Assembly: GCF_018260405.1 (NCBI RefSeq)
Contig: NZ_JAGLBG010000007.1
Coordinates: 1 to 45,188 of the forward strand
Direction of reading: 5' to 3'
Source: Deinococcus sp.
GTDB lineage: Bacteria; Deinococcota; Deinococci; Deinococcales; Deinococcaceae
DNA length: 45,188 nucleotides
Shown: piece by piece, positions 25,206 to 33,077 of the stretch
Numbering within the stretch: the first letter of the stretch is position 1
Layout of the letters: each line of letters opens with the position of its first letter
Made by a program: the position numbers and the translations under genes
The notes under the pieces: generated by a model
Database searches by the model: none
The model's input: the letters and a program-made list of their open reading frames with translations, nothing else
Told to the model about the DNA's origin: nothing

Positions 25206-26003
25206 CTACCTCTGTTTTCGGAAGCCTAGAGCCTGCCTCTTTTGCCGGGCTTCCCAGGCGTGCACGCTGCTGACGATCAGGAAGGCGACCACCACCATCA
25301 ATGTCCACGACAGCAGCTTTCCCAGGTGAACCGGGTGCCAGCCTGCCGCCTGCTGCGGATAGACCCACGCGCCCAGCCCGGTGGCGGCATTCTCGGCCAG
25401 AAAAACAAAGCCGCCAATCAGCACAAAGGCGAGGGGCAGCGGCATGTTCCACGTGCGTTCCCCGGCCACAAAACTCGCCCGTGTGCGCCAGAACGCCCCC
25501 AGCAGCGCCAGGCAGATGACAGAGCGCAGGTCGGGGCCGTAGTGGTGCGTAAAAAAATTGAGGTACGCGGTGCCGGCCAGCGCCGCTTGCAGGGCCAGGG
25601 GCGGCGCGTGGTGCAGGCTCAGGCGGCAGCGTTTCCAGGCCTGGGCCATGTAGCTGCCCACGCTGGCGTACATGAATCCGGCGTACAGTGGCATGCCCAG
25701 CACCTTGCTCAGGGCGTCTTCGGGGTAGGCCCAGCTGCCGTGCGCCACCTTGAAGACCTCGAGCGCAAAACCCAGCACATGAAAAGCCAGAATGACCCCG
25801 GCTTCCCGCCACGACTCGAACCGCGCCGCGATCAGCATAAGCTGCGCCAGTACGCAGCCCAGCAGCAGAAAGTCGTAGCGGGCCAGGCCCCAGTTGTTCA
25901 GCGGCAGCACCCGCGACAGCCCCAGCAGGGCCACCACTATGAAGGCGAGCGTGCAGCTCTGCGCTTCAAGTTTAACAAAGTCCAGCAGGTCGCGGGTCAT
26001 CAC
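25206..26003 (-). CDS. DUF817 family membrane protein
   Basis: 265 residues with seven or eight membrane segments. The family signature is visible as EVFKVAHGSWAYPEDALSK followed by GMPLYAGFMYASVGSYM. The role is unknown for the whole family. Two starts are possible, GTG at 26003 or ATG at 26000; the RBS is weak in either case. The gene stands alone and is convergent with the regulator gene. Confidence 0.82.
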   Translation of the reverse strand: MMTRDLLDFVKLEAQSCTLAFIVVALLGLSRVLPLNNWGLARYDFLLLGCVLAQLMLIAARFESWREAGVILAFHVLGFALEVFKVAHGSWAYPEDALSKVLGMPLYAGFMYASVGSYMAQAWKRCRLSLHHAPPLALQAALAGTAYLNFFTHHYGPDLRSVICLALLGAFWRTRASFVAGERTWNMPLPLAFVLIGGFVFLAENAATGLGAWVYPQQAAGWHPVHLGKLLSWTLMVVVAFLIVSSVHAWEARQKRQALGFRKQR

Positions 26004-26198
26004 CGAGCAGTCAAGTGCAGGAGACCGGGCAGGTCGTCCACCGAAAGTGTGGGCCGGGCGTCAAGGCGGCCAAAGCCTGGGCATTTGCCGCCATTCCCAA
26101 GCCCTCTTAAGTGTCCTCTGTTACCTCACATTTGTCTTTGCGCCACACTAAAAACCAATCAAATTGATTCTGCGAGGTAAAACCATGACGGTACAACT

Positions 26199-26411
26199 AT
26201 GACTGGCCCCTACGACCAACCCCCGGTTCCCGCCACCGAACCCACCGACCTGCCCGCGCCCATTCCCGAGCGGGTACCTGGCAGCGGCGACACCAGCCCC
26301 ATAGCCGACCCGCCCGTGAACCCCGACACCCCCGGCCTGCCCGATCCGCGCCCTACCAGCAACCCGGATACGCCCGGCCTGCCCAGCCCCATGCCTATGC
26401 CAGCAATGTAA
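26199..26411 (+). CDS. Small proline-rich protein
   Basis: 70 residues, about one third Pro, with two copies of NPDTPGLP and a tail of PMPMP. No signal or domain is seen, and it is probably disordered. Its ATG overlaps the stop of a five-codon frame (MTVQL, ATG at 26185) that has its own GCGAGG RBS, so translation may be coupled to that mini-frame. A good terminator follows directly, which supports a real short transcription unit. Function unknown. Confidence 0.55.
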   Translation: MTGPYDQPPVPATEPTDLPAPIPERVPGSGDTSPIADPPVNPDTPGLPDPRPTSNPDTPGLPSPMPMPAM

Positions 26412-26426
26412 AACGGCATTGGCAAG

Positions 26427-26457
26427 CCTCCAGCTCCGAAGTGGGTTGGAGGTTTTT
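26427..26457 (+). terminator. Terminator after Pro-rich gene
   Basis: CCTCCA (26427-26432) pairs with TGGAGG (26447-26452), followed by TTTTT. It lies 16 bp after the Pro-rich frame. Confidence 0.8.
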
Positions 26458-26471
26458 ATTGGTCTGGCGGC

Positions 26472-26642
26472 CTACTGGCCTTTTTTGGTCTGTTGCCAGA
26501 GAATCACGCCGTTGGCAATCATCAGGCACACCGACATGATGGCAAAGGGCACGTTTTCTTTCTGAAAAAACCGGATAGCCAGGATGCCCCAGCCGCACAC
26601 CAGCGCAGTGGTCAGCCAGATTCGCCAGGCGGGGGTCTTCAT
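26472..26642 (-). CDS. Small two-helix membrane protein (56 aa)
   Basis: ATG at 26642, TAG at 26474-26472. The protein begins MKTPAWRIWLTTALVCGWG and contains two hydrophobic stretches, WRIWLTTALVCGWGILAI and FAIMSVCLMIANGVILW, separated by a short charged turn; it ends KKGQ. Codon use is normal for the genome, and the hydrophobic-helix pattern is unlikely by chance. The RBS is weak. The insertion sequence begins within about 10 bp upstream of its start, so its promoter may have been separated from it. Function unknown. Confidence 0.65.
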   Translation of the reverse strand: MKTPAWRIWLTTALVCGWGILAIRFFQKENVPFAIMSVCLMIANGVILWQQTKKGQ

Positions 26643-26649
26643 CGTTCAG

Positions 26650-28080
26650 CCTTGGGGACCCGCGACTTCAGTCGTGGCGGGAAAAGGCTTTGCCCCAAAG
26701 GGGCAACTATGGCTAAATCTACTTGACTAATTAAACTCATATAGCATACTCCTCCTTGTGAAGATCACGTTGAGCGCGAAACTGAAGTTGCGGCACACCC
26801 CAGAGCACAAGATTGCTCTGGACGCCGTGACTTTGGCGTACCGTGACGGCCTGAACTTTGCTTCTCAAGCAGCTTTCGATCTGGGTAAAACCACCTCGGT
26901 TCCCAAACTCCACCAGGAAACTTACGGAGCCTTGCGGGAGCGCTTTGGGCTTGGGGCGCAGCTTGCCTGCACTGTGGAGCGCCAAGTCGCCGCCAGCTAC
27001 AAAACGCAGTGGACGAAGTTGAAGCAGAACCAGAAGTCCCGTGAAAACGGTCAGACCAAGCGGCGCTACAAGGGTCTGGATGTTGCGCCCAAGTTTGTCA
27101 GCCGCACGTTGGAGTACCAGCATGGGCGCGACTACTCGTGGAAAAAAGATGGGCGGGTCAGCATCGGGACGCTTGACGGGCGTTTGCAGCTTGAGTTTGA
27201 CGGCTACCAGAAGCACCTTGATTACATCGCTCAAGGCTGCGAAACGGGAGCCGCCAAGCTCTACTACCAGAAGTCTAAAAAGCAGTATTACCTGATTGTT
27301 GCTCTGAACATTGATCTTCCTGATCCGCCACCTACGCAGCACACCAACATCGTTGGTGTGGACGTGGGTCAGCGCTACCACTTCGTTGCCACCGACAAAG
27401 ACGGGCAAAGCCTGTTTGAGAAGGGGGCGGCCATCCGCCAGCGAAAAGACCAGTTCGCTCGTACCAAGAAATCCCTCCAGCGTAAAGGCACTCGCTCCGC
27501 AACTCGCCGTCTGGTGAGCTTGTCGGGAAGAGAAAGACGGTTCGTCGCTGACAGAAATCACTCGCTGGCCAACATGCTCCTGACCCGTTACCCCAAGGCC
27601 ATTTTTGGCCTTGAGGATTTGACGAACATCCGTGAACGCATAGGGGGACGTTCCAACCCGAACGCTAGCAAGAAGGCGAAACGGGCGAAGCGTCACCGCA
27701 GTCAGTGGAGTTTTGCGGAACTCCAAACCATGTTGGCGTATAAAGCCCCCTTGCACGGCTCTATGGCGGTGCGGGTGGACGCGAATTACACCAGCCAAGC
27801 GTGCTACAAGTGCGGTCATACCTCGAAAGGAAACCGTCCTGGTGCTGGCCTTGAGTTTGTTTGTGAGGTGTGTGGTCATAGGGGTCACGCAGATCGGGTA
27901 GCGAGTGTAAATATCGGTTTGAGAACGATGCTTGTCCGGCAAGACTGGATAAGTACGGGTGTCTTATCAATGCGCCCTGATGTGTCGGATGTTGAAGTCA
28001 AAGCTGCACGCCTTTCGAGGTACGCGGAATTGCGATGGAATCCAGACGCAAACCCGTGACCTTAGTCAGGGGTAGTTGAT
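26650..28080 (+). mobile_element. IS200/IS605-type element carrying only tnpB (IS1341 group)
   Basis: The left end has a hairpin CCCGC GACT tc AGTC gtg GCGGG (26659-26681) and a second stem TTGCCCC/GGGGCAA (26690-26706). The right end has a hairpin CCCgTGACcttaGTCAgGGG (28053-28072) ending in TTGAT (28076-28080). Both end hairpins share the GAC..GTC core. ATCGTTCAG occurs at both borders (26641-26649 and 28079-28087). No tnpA transposase is present, so movement would need one in trans. Exact ends are uncertain by several bases. Confidence 0.78.
26758..28059 (+). CDS. tnpB: RNA-guided endonuclease TnpB family protein
   Basis: 433 residues from GTG 26758 (CTCCT-rich, no clear RBS). RuvC-like catalytic residues are all present: Asp202 (VGVDVGQR), Glu286 (FGLEDL) and Asp379 (HADRVAS); a zinc ribbon uses Cys349, Cys352, Cys369 and Cys372. 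TnpB is known to cut DNA guided by an omega RNA made from the right end of the element; here the right-end hairpin overlaps the stop codon. So it is probably active as a nuclease, if expressed. G+C is lower than in neighbouring genes, fitting horizontal arrival. Confidence 0.93.
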   Translation: MKITLSAKLKLRHTPEHKIALDAVTLAYRDGLNFASQAAFDLGKTTSVPKLHQETYGALRERFGLGAQLACTVERQVAASYKTQWTKLKQNQKSRENGQTKRRYKGLDVAPKFVSRTLEYQHGRDYSWKKDGRVSIGTLDGRLQLEFDGYQKHLDYIAQGCETGAAKLYYQKSKKQYYLIVALNIDLPDPPPTQHTNIVGVDVGQRYHFVATDKDGQSLFEKGAAIRQRKDQFARTKKSLQRKGTRSATRRLVSLSGRERRFVADRNHSLANMLLTRYPKAIFGLEDLTNIRERIGGRSNPNASKKAKRAKRHRSQWSFAELQTMLAYKAPLHGSMAVRVDANYTSQACYKCGHTSKGNRPGAGLEFVCEVCGHRGHADRVASVNIGLRTMLVRQDWISTGVLSMRPDVSDVEVKAARLSRYAELRWNPDANP

Positions 28081-28257
28081 CGTTCAGTCCTCATGCGGTT
28101 CACGATACCCTAACAGTATTTAACAAAAGATACAGCGTCTTTTTGACGAGTCAGGCGGGTGCAAAACGTCGCGTAGGCCGGACTTGTCAAGCTGCGAAGC
28201 AGAGAATGGAACAGCTGGCAGTGATGTGCCGTCGCAGGCGTCATCCAGAGCACTGCC

Positions 28258-29502
28258 TTATTTGCCTACATTGGAAGCCAGCGCCGCTCTGAGGGCCGCC
28301 GCCGCGTTCAGGATGCCCTGGCCGCAGCTCCTGCGTAAATCGGGATCGCACCGGCCTCCTGGAAAGGGTGTGGCCGTCCGGGTCAGCAGCTCGCGTAATA
28401 GCGCGGGGGTCAGCTTTGGCCGCACGCTGAGCAGCAGACTGGCGACCCCCGTGGCGTGTGGCGCGGCAAAACTGGTGCCATTTGCCTCACGCTCTCCCCC
28501 TGCCCCCGACAGACTGCTGGTCACAATGCCGTGCCCCGGCTCGCCCCCCGGCGCGGCGAGGGCCACACTTTTACCCCAGTTGGCGTAAGCGGGGCGCTGC
28601 CCGCCAAGGTCTACGCTGGTCAAGGTCAAGACGTTGCGGCACCCGGCGGGCGAGTATCCGGCGCTGTCTTTGCCGTCGTTGGCGGCTCCGGCCACGATCA
28701 GCGCTCCTCTGGCCGTCACCTCGTCTATGGCCTTCTGAATATCTGGGTCGCAGCCCGTCAATGGAATAAAGTCGGCAAACAGGCTCAGGTTGATGATTCG
28801 GGCCGGGTTGGGGTTAGCAGGTACGCCAGTAACAGGCAACCCAGCTGCCCAGCGCAGGCCGTCGATCAGGTCGGCGGGGTCGATTAGGCCATCGGTGCCC
28901 GCCACGCGCACCGCCACGATTCTGGCCTGGGGGTTCAGGCCCGCCATGCCCTGCCCGTCGTGGGCCGCCGCGATCAGGTTGGCGACGATCTCGCCGTGAT
29001 AGCTGAATTCGCCGACTCCGCTGGCGTTCGGGTCGCGGCCATTGCCGTCTCCGGCGCGGCGCGGGTCGTGTACGAAGTCGTACCCGTTGATCAGGCGCCC
29101 GGCCAACTCAGGCGACTTTACGTACCCGGTATCCAGCACCGCCACCGTGACCGGCCCGCCCACCTTGCCCGCCGGAAACTGTGCCCAGGCTGCCGGAGCG
29201 TCTATCGCCTGCATATCCCATTGCCGAGCAAATAGGGGGTCACGAGGCGCCCCGTTACCGGGCAGAGCCTGCGCCCTGGGGATTTGGTTGGGCAGTGGGG
29301 GGGGGTGGCTGGGCACGGAATGAGGGAGGGGAGGGCCCTGAACGGGCGGTTGTTCACCTGGAGGCAGCGGCACGATCTCGAGGGAGGCCGTGGTGGTCTG
29401 TGCCGCCGGAGCAGCCGGGCTGGACGGTACAGGCACCAGCTTCAGGGCCAGGGCGGGGCTGCCTACCAGAGCGAGAGTCAGGGCAAGGGCGAGGCGGGAC
29501 AT
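28258..29502 (-). CDS. Secreted S8 family (subtilisin-like) serine protease
   Basis: 414 residues. The ATG at 29502 gives a clean signal peptide (MSRLALALTLALVGSPALA); an earlier start would add 20-40 residues before it. After a Pro-rich linker (about 25-85) the catalytic domain has Asp124 (VLDTGYV), His169 (SYHGEIVANL), oxyanion Asn275 (GAANDGKD) and Ser344 (NGTSFAAPHATG). The His motif reads HGE rather than the usual HGT. It should degrade protein outside the cell or in the envelope. GAGACT lies exactly 6 nt before the ATG, the leaderless pattern. Confidence 0.93.
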   Translation of the reverse strand: MSRLALALTLALVGSPALALKLVPVPSSPAAPAAQTTTASLEIVPLPPGEQPPVQGPPLPHSVPSHPPPLPNQIPRAQALPGNGAPRDPLFARQWDMQAIDAPAAWAQFPAGKVGGPVTVAVLDTGYVKSPELAGRLINGYDFVHDPRRAGDGNGRDPNASGVGEFSYHGEIVANLIAAAHDGQGMAGLNPQARIVAVRVAGTDGLIDPADLIDGLRWAAGLPVTGVPANPNPARIINLSLFADFIPLTGCDPDIQKAIDEVTARGALIVAGAANDGKDSAGYSPAGCRNVLTLTSVDLGGQRPAYANWGKSVALAAPGGEPGHGIVTSSLSGAGGEREANGTSFAAPHATGVASLLLSVRPKLTPALLRELLTRTATPFPGGRCDPDLRRSCGQGILNAAAALRAALASNVGK

Positions 29503-29611
29503 GCCCCCAGTCTCGGCGCTGCGGCTGATGGCGACCTGAGCGGGCGTTAAGCGACTAACCATCCCTGAGGCCCGCTCTGGCGCTGGCCTGGACGGAAGAC
29601 GGACTCCGGTT

Positions 29612-29745
29612 AGAGCCTTTTGCAAAAAGATGGTGCTCTTTTACCCCCTTTTTGCCGAGTGGAACGAGTGAAAAAAAGAGCAGGACGTAGAATGAAGGGG
29701 GAGGGGGTGGTTTTCCGACGTGCCCATCATTCGCAGAACTGCTCT
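29612..29745 (-). repeat. Repeat family B, copy 3 (134 bp)
   Basis: On the minus strand it starts AGAGCAGTTCTGCGAATGA, continues CACGTCGGAAAACCAC and TTCATTCTACGTCCTGCTCT and ends AAAAGGCTCT. It is flanked by T and A at the outer edges like copy 2. It lies 59 bp before family A copy 4. Confidence 0.78.
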
Positions 29746-29803
29746 AATGGCGACACACCTGCGAAAAGCACCAGACGCGCCACTGCAACCGGGAGCTTCC
29801 TAG

Positions 29804-29882
29804 CGCCAACCCCGCCTCTTTTCCTCCTCGCCTCCGCTGCGAATTGAATCCGAAACGGCCCGGTTCAATCGGAATTCGGATA
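29804..29882 (+). repeat. Repeat family A, copy 4
   Basis: CCAACCCCGCCTCTTTTCC, CTCGCCTCCGCTGCGAATTG and GGTTCAATCGGAATTCGGAT in the family order. Its 3' end runs into TAGGAT, which serves as the -10 box of the SDR gene that starts at 29893. Confidence 0.65.
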
Positions 29883-29892
29883 GGATCGGTAG

Positions 29893-30699
29893 ATGACACA
29901 GCCTTCTGTGCGGGCTTTTGCGACTTCTTCTAGGTCTGCGGGAGAGTCGGTGCGTCCGGTTATTGTGCTGACTGGAGCGTCCAGCGGGATTGGCCTGGCG
30001 ACAGCGCGTGAGCTGGCTGCCCGGAACTACGCGCTGGTGCTGGCCGCCCGCCGGGGCGATCAACTTGATCGGCTGGCCCGCGAACTTGACCCCAGCGGCT
30101 CGCGGGTGCTGGCGGTTCCCACCGACGTGACCGACGACACCTCGCGCCGTGAACTGGTGCGGCGTACCCATGAGCAGTTCGGGCGCATCGACGTGCTGAT
30201 CAACAATGCGGGCGTCACTGTCGAGCATGGCCGCTGGTGGGACGACCCCGACCCCTTGCGGGTGCTGCGCGTGAATCTCGAAGCGCCGATTGAACTGGTG
30301 CGGCTCGTGCTGCCCGAAATGCGGCGGCGGGGAAGTGGCCACATCGTCAATATCGGCTCGGTGGCGGGCCGGGTCGGAACCAACGGCATGTACAGCGCCA
30401 GCAAATTCGGGCTGCGCGGCTTCAACGATGGGCTGCGGCGTGAGCTGCTAGGTACGGGTGTCGCCGTGAGTCTAGTATCGCCGGGCTTTGTGCGGAGCGA
30501 GATGACCGCCAGTGCCCGCCTGCCCATGCCGGGGCCGCACGTGATCGCCCAGGCCGTCGCGGAGGTGCTGCTGCGCCCACGCCGCGAGGTGATCGTGCCG
30601 CGCGTGTACCGCGTTATAGCCCTGCTCAGCAGCGTTGCGCCGGGTCTGGCCGATCAGCTGGTAAGCCGGGTGATTATCGGGCGGCGCTACGGGTCGTAA
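29893..30699 (+). CDS. Short-chain dehydrogenase/reductase
   Basis: 268 residues, classical SDR. Cofactor motif TGASSGIG (27-34), NNAG (104-107), catalytic Ser156, Tyr167 and Lys171 (YSASK). The AARRGDQ after strand 2 suggests NADP(H) preference. The substrate is unknown. A -10 box TAGGAT, formed at the end of a family A repeat, lies exactly 6 nt before the ATG, so the message is probably leaderless and its promoter partly repeat-derived. The first 20 residues are extra compared with short family members. Confidence 0.9.
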   Translation: MTQPSVRAFATSSRSAGESVRPVIVLTGASSGIGLATARELAARNYALVLAARRGDQLDRLARELDPSGSRVLAVPTDVTDDTSRRELVRRTHEQFGRIDVLINNAGVTVEHGRWWDDPDPLRVLRVNLEAPIELVRLVLPEMRRRGSGHIVNIGSVAGRVGTNGMYSASKFGLRGFNDGLRRELLGTGVAVSLVSPGFVRSEMTASARLPMPGPHVIAQAVAEVLLRPRREVIVPRVYRVIALLSSVAPGLADQLVSRVIIGRRYGS

Positions 30700-30755
30700 G
30701 CCGTAAGAGCGCGGGGCGCTGCTCCTCTGCTGTGCTCTGTGCGGCTGGCTGCGGC

Positions 30756-30794
30756 CCCGGTGGCGGTTTTGTAGGGCGCAAAACTGCCACCGGG
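30756..30794. terminator. Hairpin between SDR and App1 genes
   Basis: Arms CCCGGTGGCGGTTTTG (30756-30771) and CAAAACTGCCACCGGG (30779-30794) pair with one G-T wobble around a 7-nt loop. There is no T tract, so termination is only assumed. Confidence 0.5.
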
Positions 30795-30854
30795 CCAAGG
30801 GCACATGAAGAACGGCTTGACGAAAAGCTGGTTGTCTGCTCTTAGAATGGCGGA

Positions 30855-31958
30855 GTGAATCCCGCAAAGATTGCCTTCAAGGCAGCCCTTCCCCTGATCG
30901 AACGGGCGACTCTGGGCGTAGACCGGGCATTCAGCAACTTCATTCAGCCCCGGCGCATGAAGGGCAAGCTAATTTTGCAGATGTACGTGGGATGGGGCAC
31001 CCCCGGCGAGGTCGAACTGACCGGGCGGGTGCTGCTGCCCAGGGACATGAGACCGGCCCGCAAGGGCGATCCGCGCTGGCGCAACTTTGAGAACATTGTG
31101 CGGCGGCTTTCTTCGCGGGAAGTGGGGGGCGTCAGGGTGGTCGGTGTGCTTGATGGGCAAAGCGCCGAGGACACCAGTGATGTAGACGGTTACTTTACCC
31201 TGCGCTTTGCCCCCGCCGTACCGCTGCCGGGCGGCTGGCACGAGGCCACGGTCAGCATCATAGGCCGCGAGGGGCATAGCCGCGCCCGCGTGCAGGTGGT
31301 CGAACAGGCCAAATTTGGCATTATCAGCGACCTCGACGACACGGTTATCCAGTCCGACGTGACCAGCATTCCCCGGATGCTCGCCACTGTACTGACTGGC
31401 AACGCCCGCACCCGCACACCGTTTCCGGGCGTTGGAGCGCTCTACCGTGCCCTGACCCGCGACGGACAGGAGCGCAACCCGATCTTCTACGTCTCTAGCA
31501 GCCCGTGGAATTTCTTCGACCTGCTGTGGCAGTTTCTGGATTACCGCCGCATTCCGCTAGGGCCGCTGTTTCTGCGCAACTGGGGGGCCGACTTGCTCAA
31601 GGGGCACGGCGGCTACAAGCACGAGGTCATCGAGCGGATTTTTCAGCGTTTTCCAGACCTTAAATTTATCCTGGTTGGCGACAGCGGCGAAAAAGACCCC
31701 GCGATCTATGCCGAAATCGTCCGGCGGCATCCGGGGCGGGTGCTGGCGGTGTATATCCGCGACATTAGCGAGGCTTTCCGCGACGAAAGCATCGGGCAAC
31801 TGCGGGCGGAAGTCCACAAGGCGGGCGTCGATCTGGTGCTGGCGAGCGACAGCCTCACGGCGGCCAGTCACGCGATGGCCCTGGGCCTGATTACGCCGCA
31901 GGGCTACCGCAACGTGATGAGCAGCCTGGCCCGGACGTATCAGACCGCCCCAAACTGA
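30855..31958 (+). CDS. App1-type phosphatidate phosphatase domain protein (DUF2183)
   Basis: 367 residues. A beta-rich N-terminal region (about 40-150) precedes a HAD-like phosphatase domain with DLDDT (159-163), a middle YVSSSPWNFFD and a late LVGDSGEKDP motif, as in yeast App1. It would remove phosphate from phosphatidic acid or a related lipid. GTG start; TAGAAT lies exactly 6 nt before it, with no Shine-Dalgarno: leaderless pattern. It stands alone between repeats and hairpins. Confidence 0.88.
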   Translation: MNPAKIAFKAALPLIERATLGVDRAFSNFIQPRRMKGKLILQMYVGWGTPGEVELTGRVLLPRDMRPARKGDPRWRNFENIVRRLSSREVGGVRVVGVLDGQSAEDTSDVDGYFTLRFAPAVPLPGGWHEATVSIIGREGHSRARVQVVEQAKFGIISDLDDTVIQSDVTSIPRMLATVLTGNARTRTPFPGVGALYRALTRDGQERNPIFYVSSSPWNFFDLLWQFLDYRRIPLGPLFLRNWGADLLKGHGGYKHEVIERIFQRFPDLKFILVGDSGEKDPAIYAEIVRRHPGRVLAVYIRDISEAFRDESIGQLRAEVHKAGVDLVLASDSLTAASHAMALGLITPQGYRNVMSSLARTYQTAPN

Positions 31959-31971
31959 GTGTGTTTCCCTA

Positions 31972-32062
31972 TACGGACTGCCGCATCATTGCGCCGCAGT
32001 CGGGAAGGCCGCCGCCTACGGCTGGACACTGCCCAGTCCGTCTGTTGTTCCTCCTCGCGTCC
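31972..32062 (+). repeat. Repeat family A, copy lacking its 3' end
   Basis: Begins ATACGGACTGCCGCATC and contains CTCCTCGCGTCCGTCCGGAT, but the TTCAATCGGCAGTCCGTAT end is missing. It borders the stop of the ABC permease gene at 32070. Confidence 0.5.
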
Positions 32063-32069
32063 GTCCGGA

Positions 32070-32765
32070 TTAGAGCACGCGGCGTTCGGGCAAGGTTTGT
32101 CCCTGGCTCACCCGGCGTTCCAGCCAGCGCACCACCCGCGTGAGCACAAAGGTCAGCATGAAATACACCGCCGCCAGCACCGCGTACACCTCGAACTGGC
32201 GGTAGGTCGCGTTGGTGATGTAGCGGCCCTGGCTGAACAGTTCCTGTAGGGTCACGGCGCTCGCCAGACTGCTGCCCAGAATCAGGCTCACGAATTCGTT
32301 GCCCAGGGCGGGCAGGGCCACCCGCCACGCCTGTGGCAGCACCACGCAGCGCACCGCCTGAGCGCGGGTCAGGCCCAGGCTGCGGGCCGCCTCGATCTGG
32401 CCGACAGGCACGCTGTTAAGGCCGCCGCGCACGATCTCAGAGGTGTACGCTGCCGAGTACAGCCCCAGCGCCAGCACCGCCGCTGGAAATCCGTCGAGGG
32501 TCAGGCCCAGCGCGGGCAGGCCGTAATAAATAACGCTGAGCAGCACGATCAGCGGAATGCCGCGCACCACTTCCACGTAGGCGTTGCCCAGCCTACCCAG
32601 CAGGGGCAGACGGAACACCCGCGCCAGCCCCAGCAGCGTGCCGAACACCACCGACACCAGCAGGGCGCACAGACTAACGCCCAGGGTCAGGCCCAACCCG
32701 CTCAGCAGTAGGTGCGGGTACTCGCCGGAAAAAACCGTTTTGAATCCGGCGAACAGGTCATTCAT
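32070..32765 (-). CDS. Amino acid ABC transporter permease (HisM/GlnP type)
   Basis: 231 residues with five or so membrane segments and the ATPase-docking EAA loop EAARSLGLTRAQAVRC at about 125-140. Members move polar amino acids together with an ATPase and a binding protein. Neither partner gene is adjacent, so this permease must share components encoded elsewhere. The start ATG at 32765 gives the usual N-terminus; a -10-like TAAACT lies 9 nt upstream. It is divergent from the SMR leader region. Confidence 0.88.
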   Translation of the reverse strand: MNDLFAGFKTVFSGEYPHLLLSGLGLTLGVSLCALLVSVVFGTLLGLARVFRLPLLGRLGNAYVEVVRGIPLIVLLSVIYYGLPALGLTLDGFPAAVLALGLYSAAYTSEIVRGGLNSVPVGQIEAARSLGLTRAQAVRCVVLPQAWRVALPALGNEFVSLILGSSLASAVTLQELFSQGRYITNATYRQFEVYAVLAAVYFMLTFVLTRVVRWLERRVSQGQTLPERRVL

Positions 32766-32808
32766 CTGTTCTTCAGTTTAAGCTGACGGGCCACTGACAT
32801 TTGCCTGC

Positions 32809-32861
32809 TACACTAGGGCTTGAAAGTCGGTGCCGTCCACCCAGCCGGGGCAGGGGCCTGA
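32809..32861 (+). other. Possible leader frame upstream of SMR genes
   Basis: TACACT (32809-32814) followed 5 nt later by TTG (32820) that opens a 13-codon frame (KVGAVHPAGAGA after the start), whose TGA lies inside a hairpin GGCCTGA (32855-32861)/TCAGGCC (32877-32883). The start is non-standard and no T tract follows. Reported as a candidate only. Confidence 0.25.
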
Positions 32862-32919
32862 CGCAAACTGCCGCGCTCAGGCCGGGGGTTTGAATTCTCT
32901 TCTGACAGGTGATACGTCC

Positions 32920-33009
32920 ATGCGCCCCGCCGCGCGTCGAAACGCCCACAACACTTTTTCCAGCTTGCAGCAGCTGATCGACTGGCTTTACGTCCGCAGC
33001 CGAACCTAG
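32920..33009 (+). CDS. Putative 29-residue peptide upstream of SMR genes
   Basis: ATG at 32920 with a good RBS (AGGTGAT, 7 nt before); TAG at 33007-33009. The N-terminal third is basic (RPAARRNAH) and the rest could form an amphipathic helix (SLQQLIDWLYVRS). It lies between two strong inverted repeats and 110 bp before the SMR operon. It may be a regulatory upstream peptide or a small membrane-active peptide. It is not recognised and could be chance. Confidence 0.4.
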   Translation: MRPAARRNAHNTFSSLQQLIDWLYVRSRT

Positions 33010-33031
33010 CGGGCTGCGCGGTCGGTTAGGC

Positions 33032-33077
33032 CCAGGCTTGCGTAAGCCTGGAGCAAACCGGGCTTACGCAAGCCTGG
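33032..33077. repeat. 20-bp inverted repeat in the SMR leader
   Basis: Arms 33032-33051 (CCAGGCTTGCGTAAGCCTGG) and 33058-33077 are complementary with one mismatch, 6-nt loop. Each arm is also a hairpin by itself (AGGCTT/AAGCCT around GCGT or ACGC), so the RNA can form either one long or two short stems. No T tract follows, so it is not an ordinary terminator. Confidence 0.75.

Noticed and set aside
26737..27942. 401-residue frame antisense to tnpB
   Set aside because: The plus strand encodes a complete TnpB with all catalytic residues; the antisense frame is a shadow.
33032..33077. Guanidine-II (mini-ykkC) riboswitch before the SMR genes
   Set aside because: Two hairpins are present, but their loops are GCGT and ACGC, not the required ACGR in both; guanidine-I and -III signatures are also missing.
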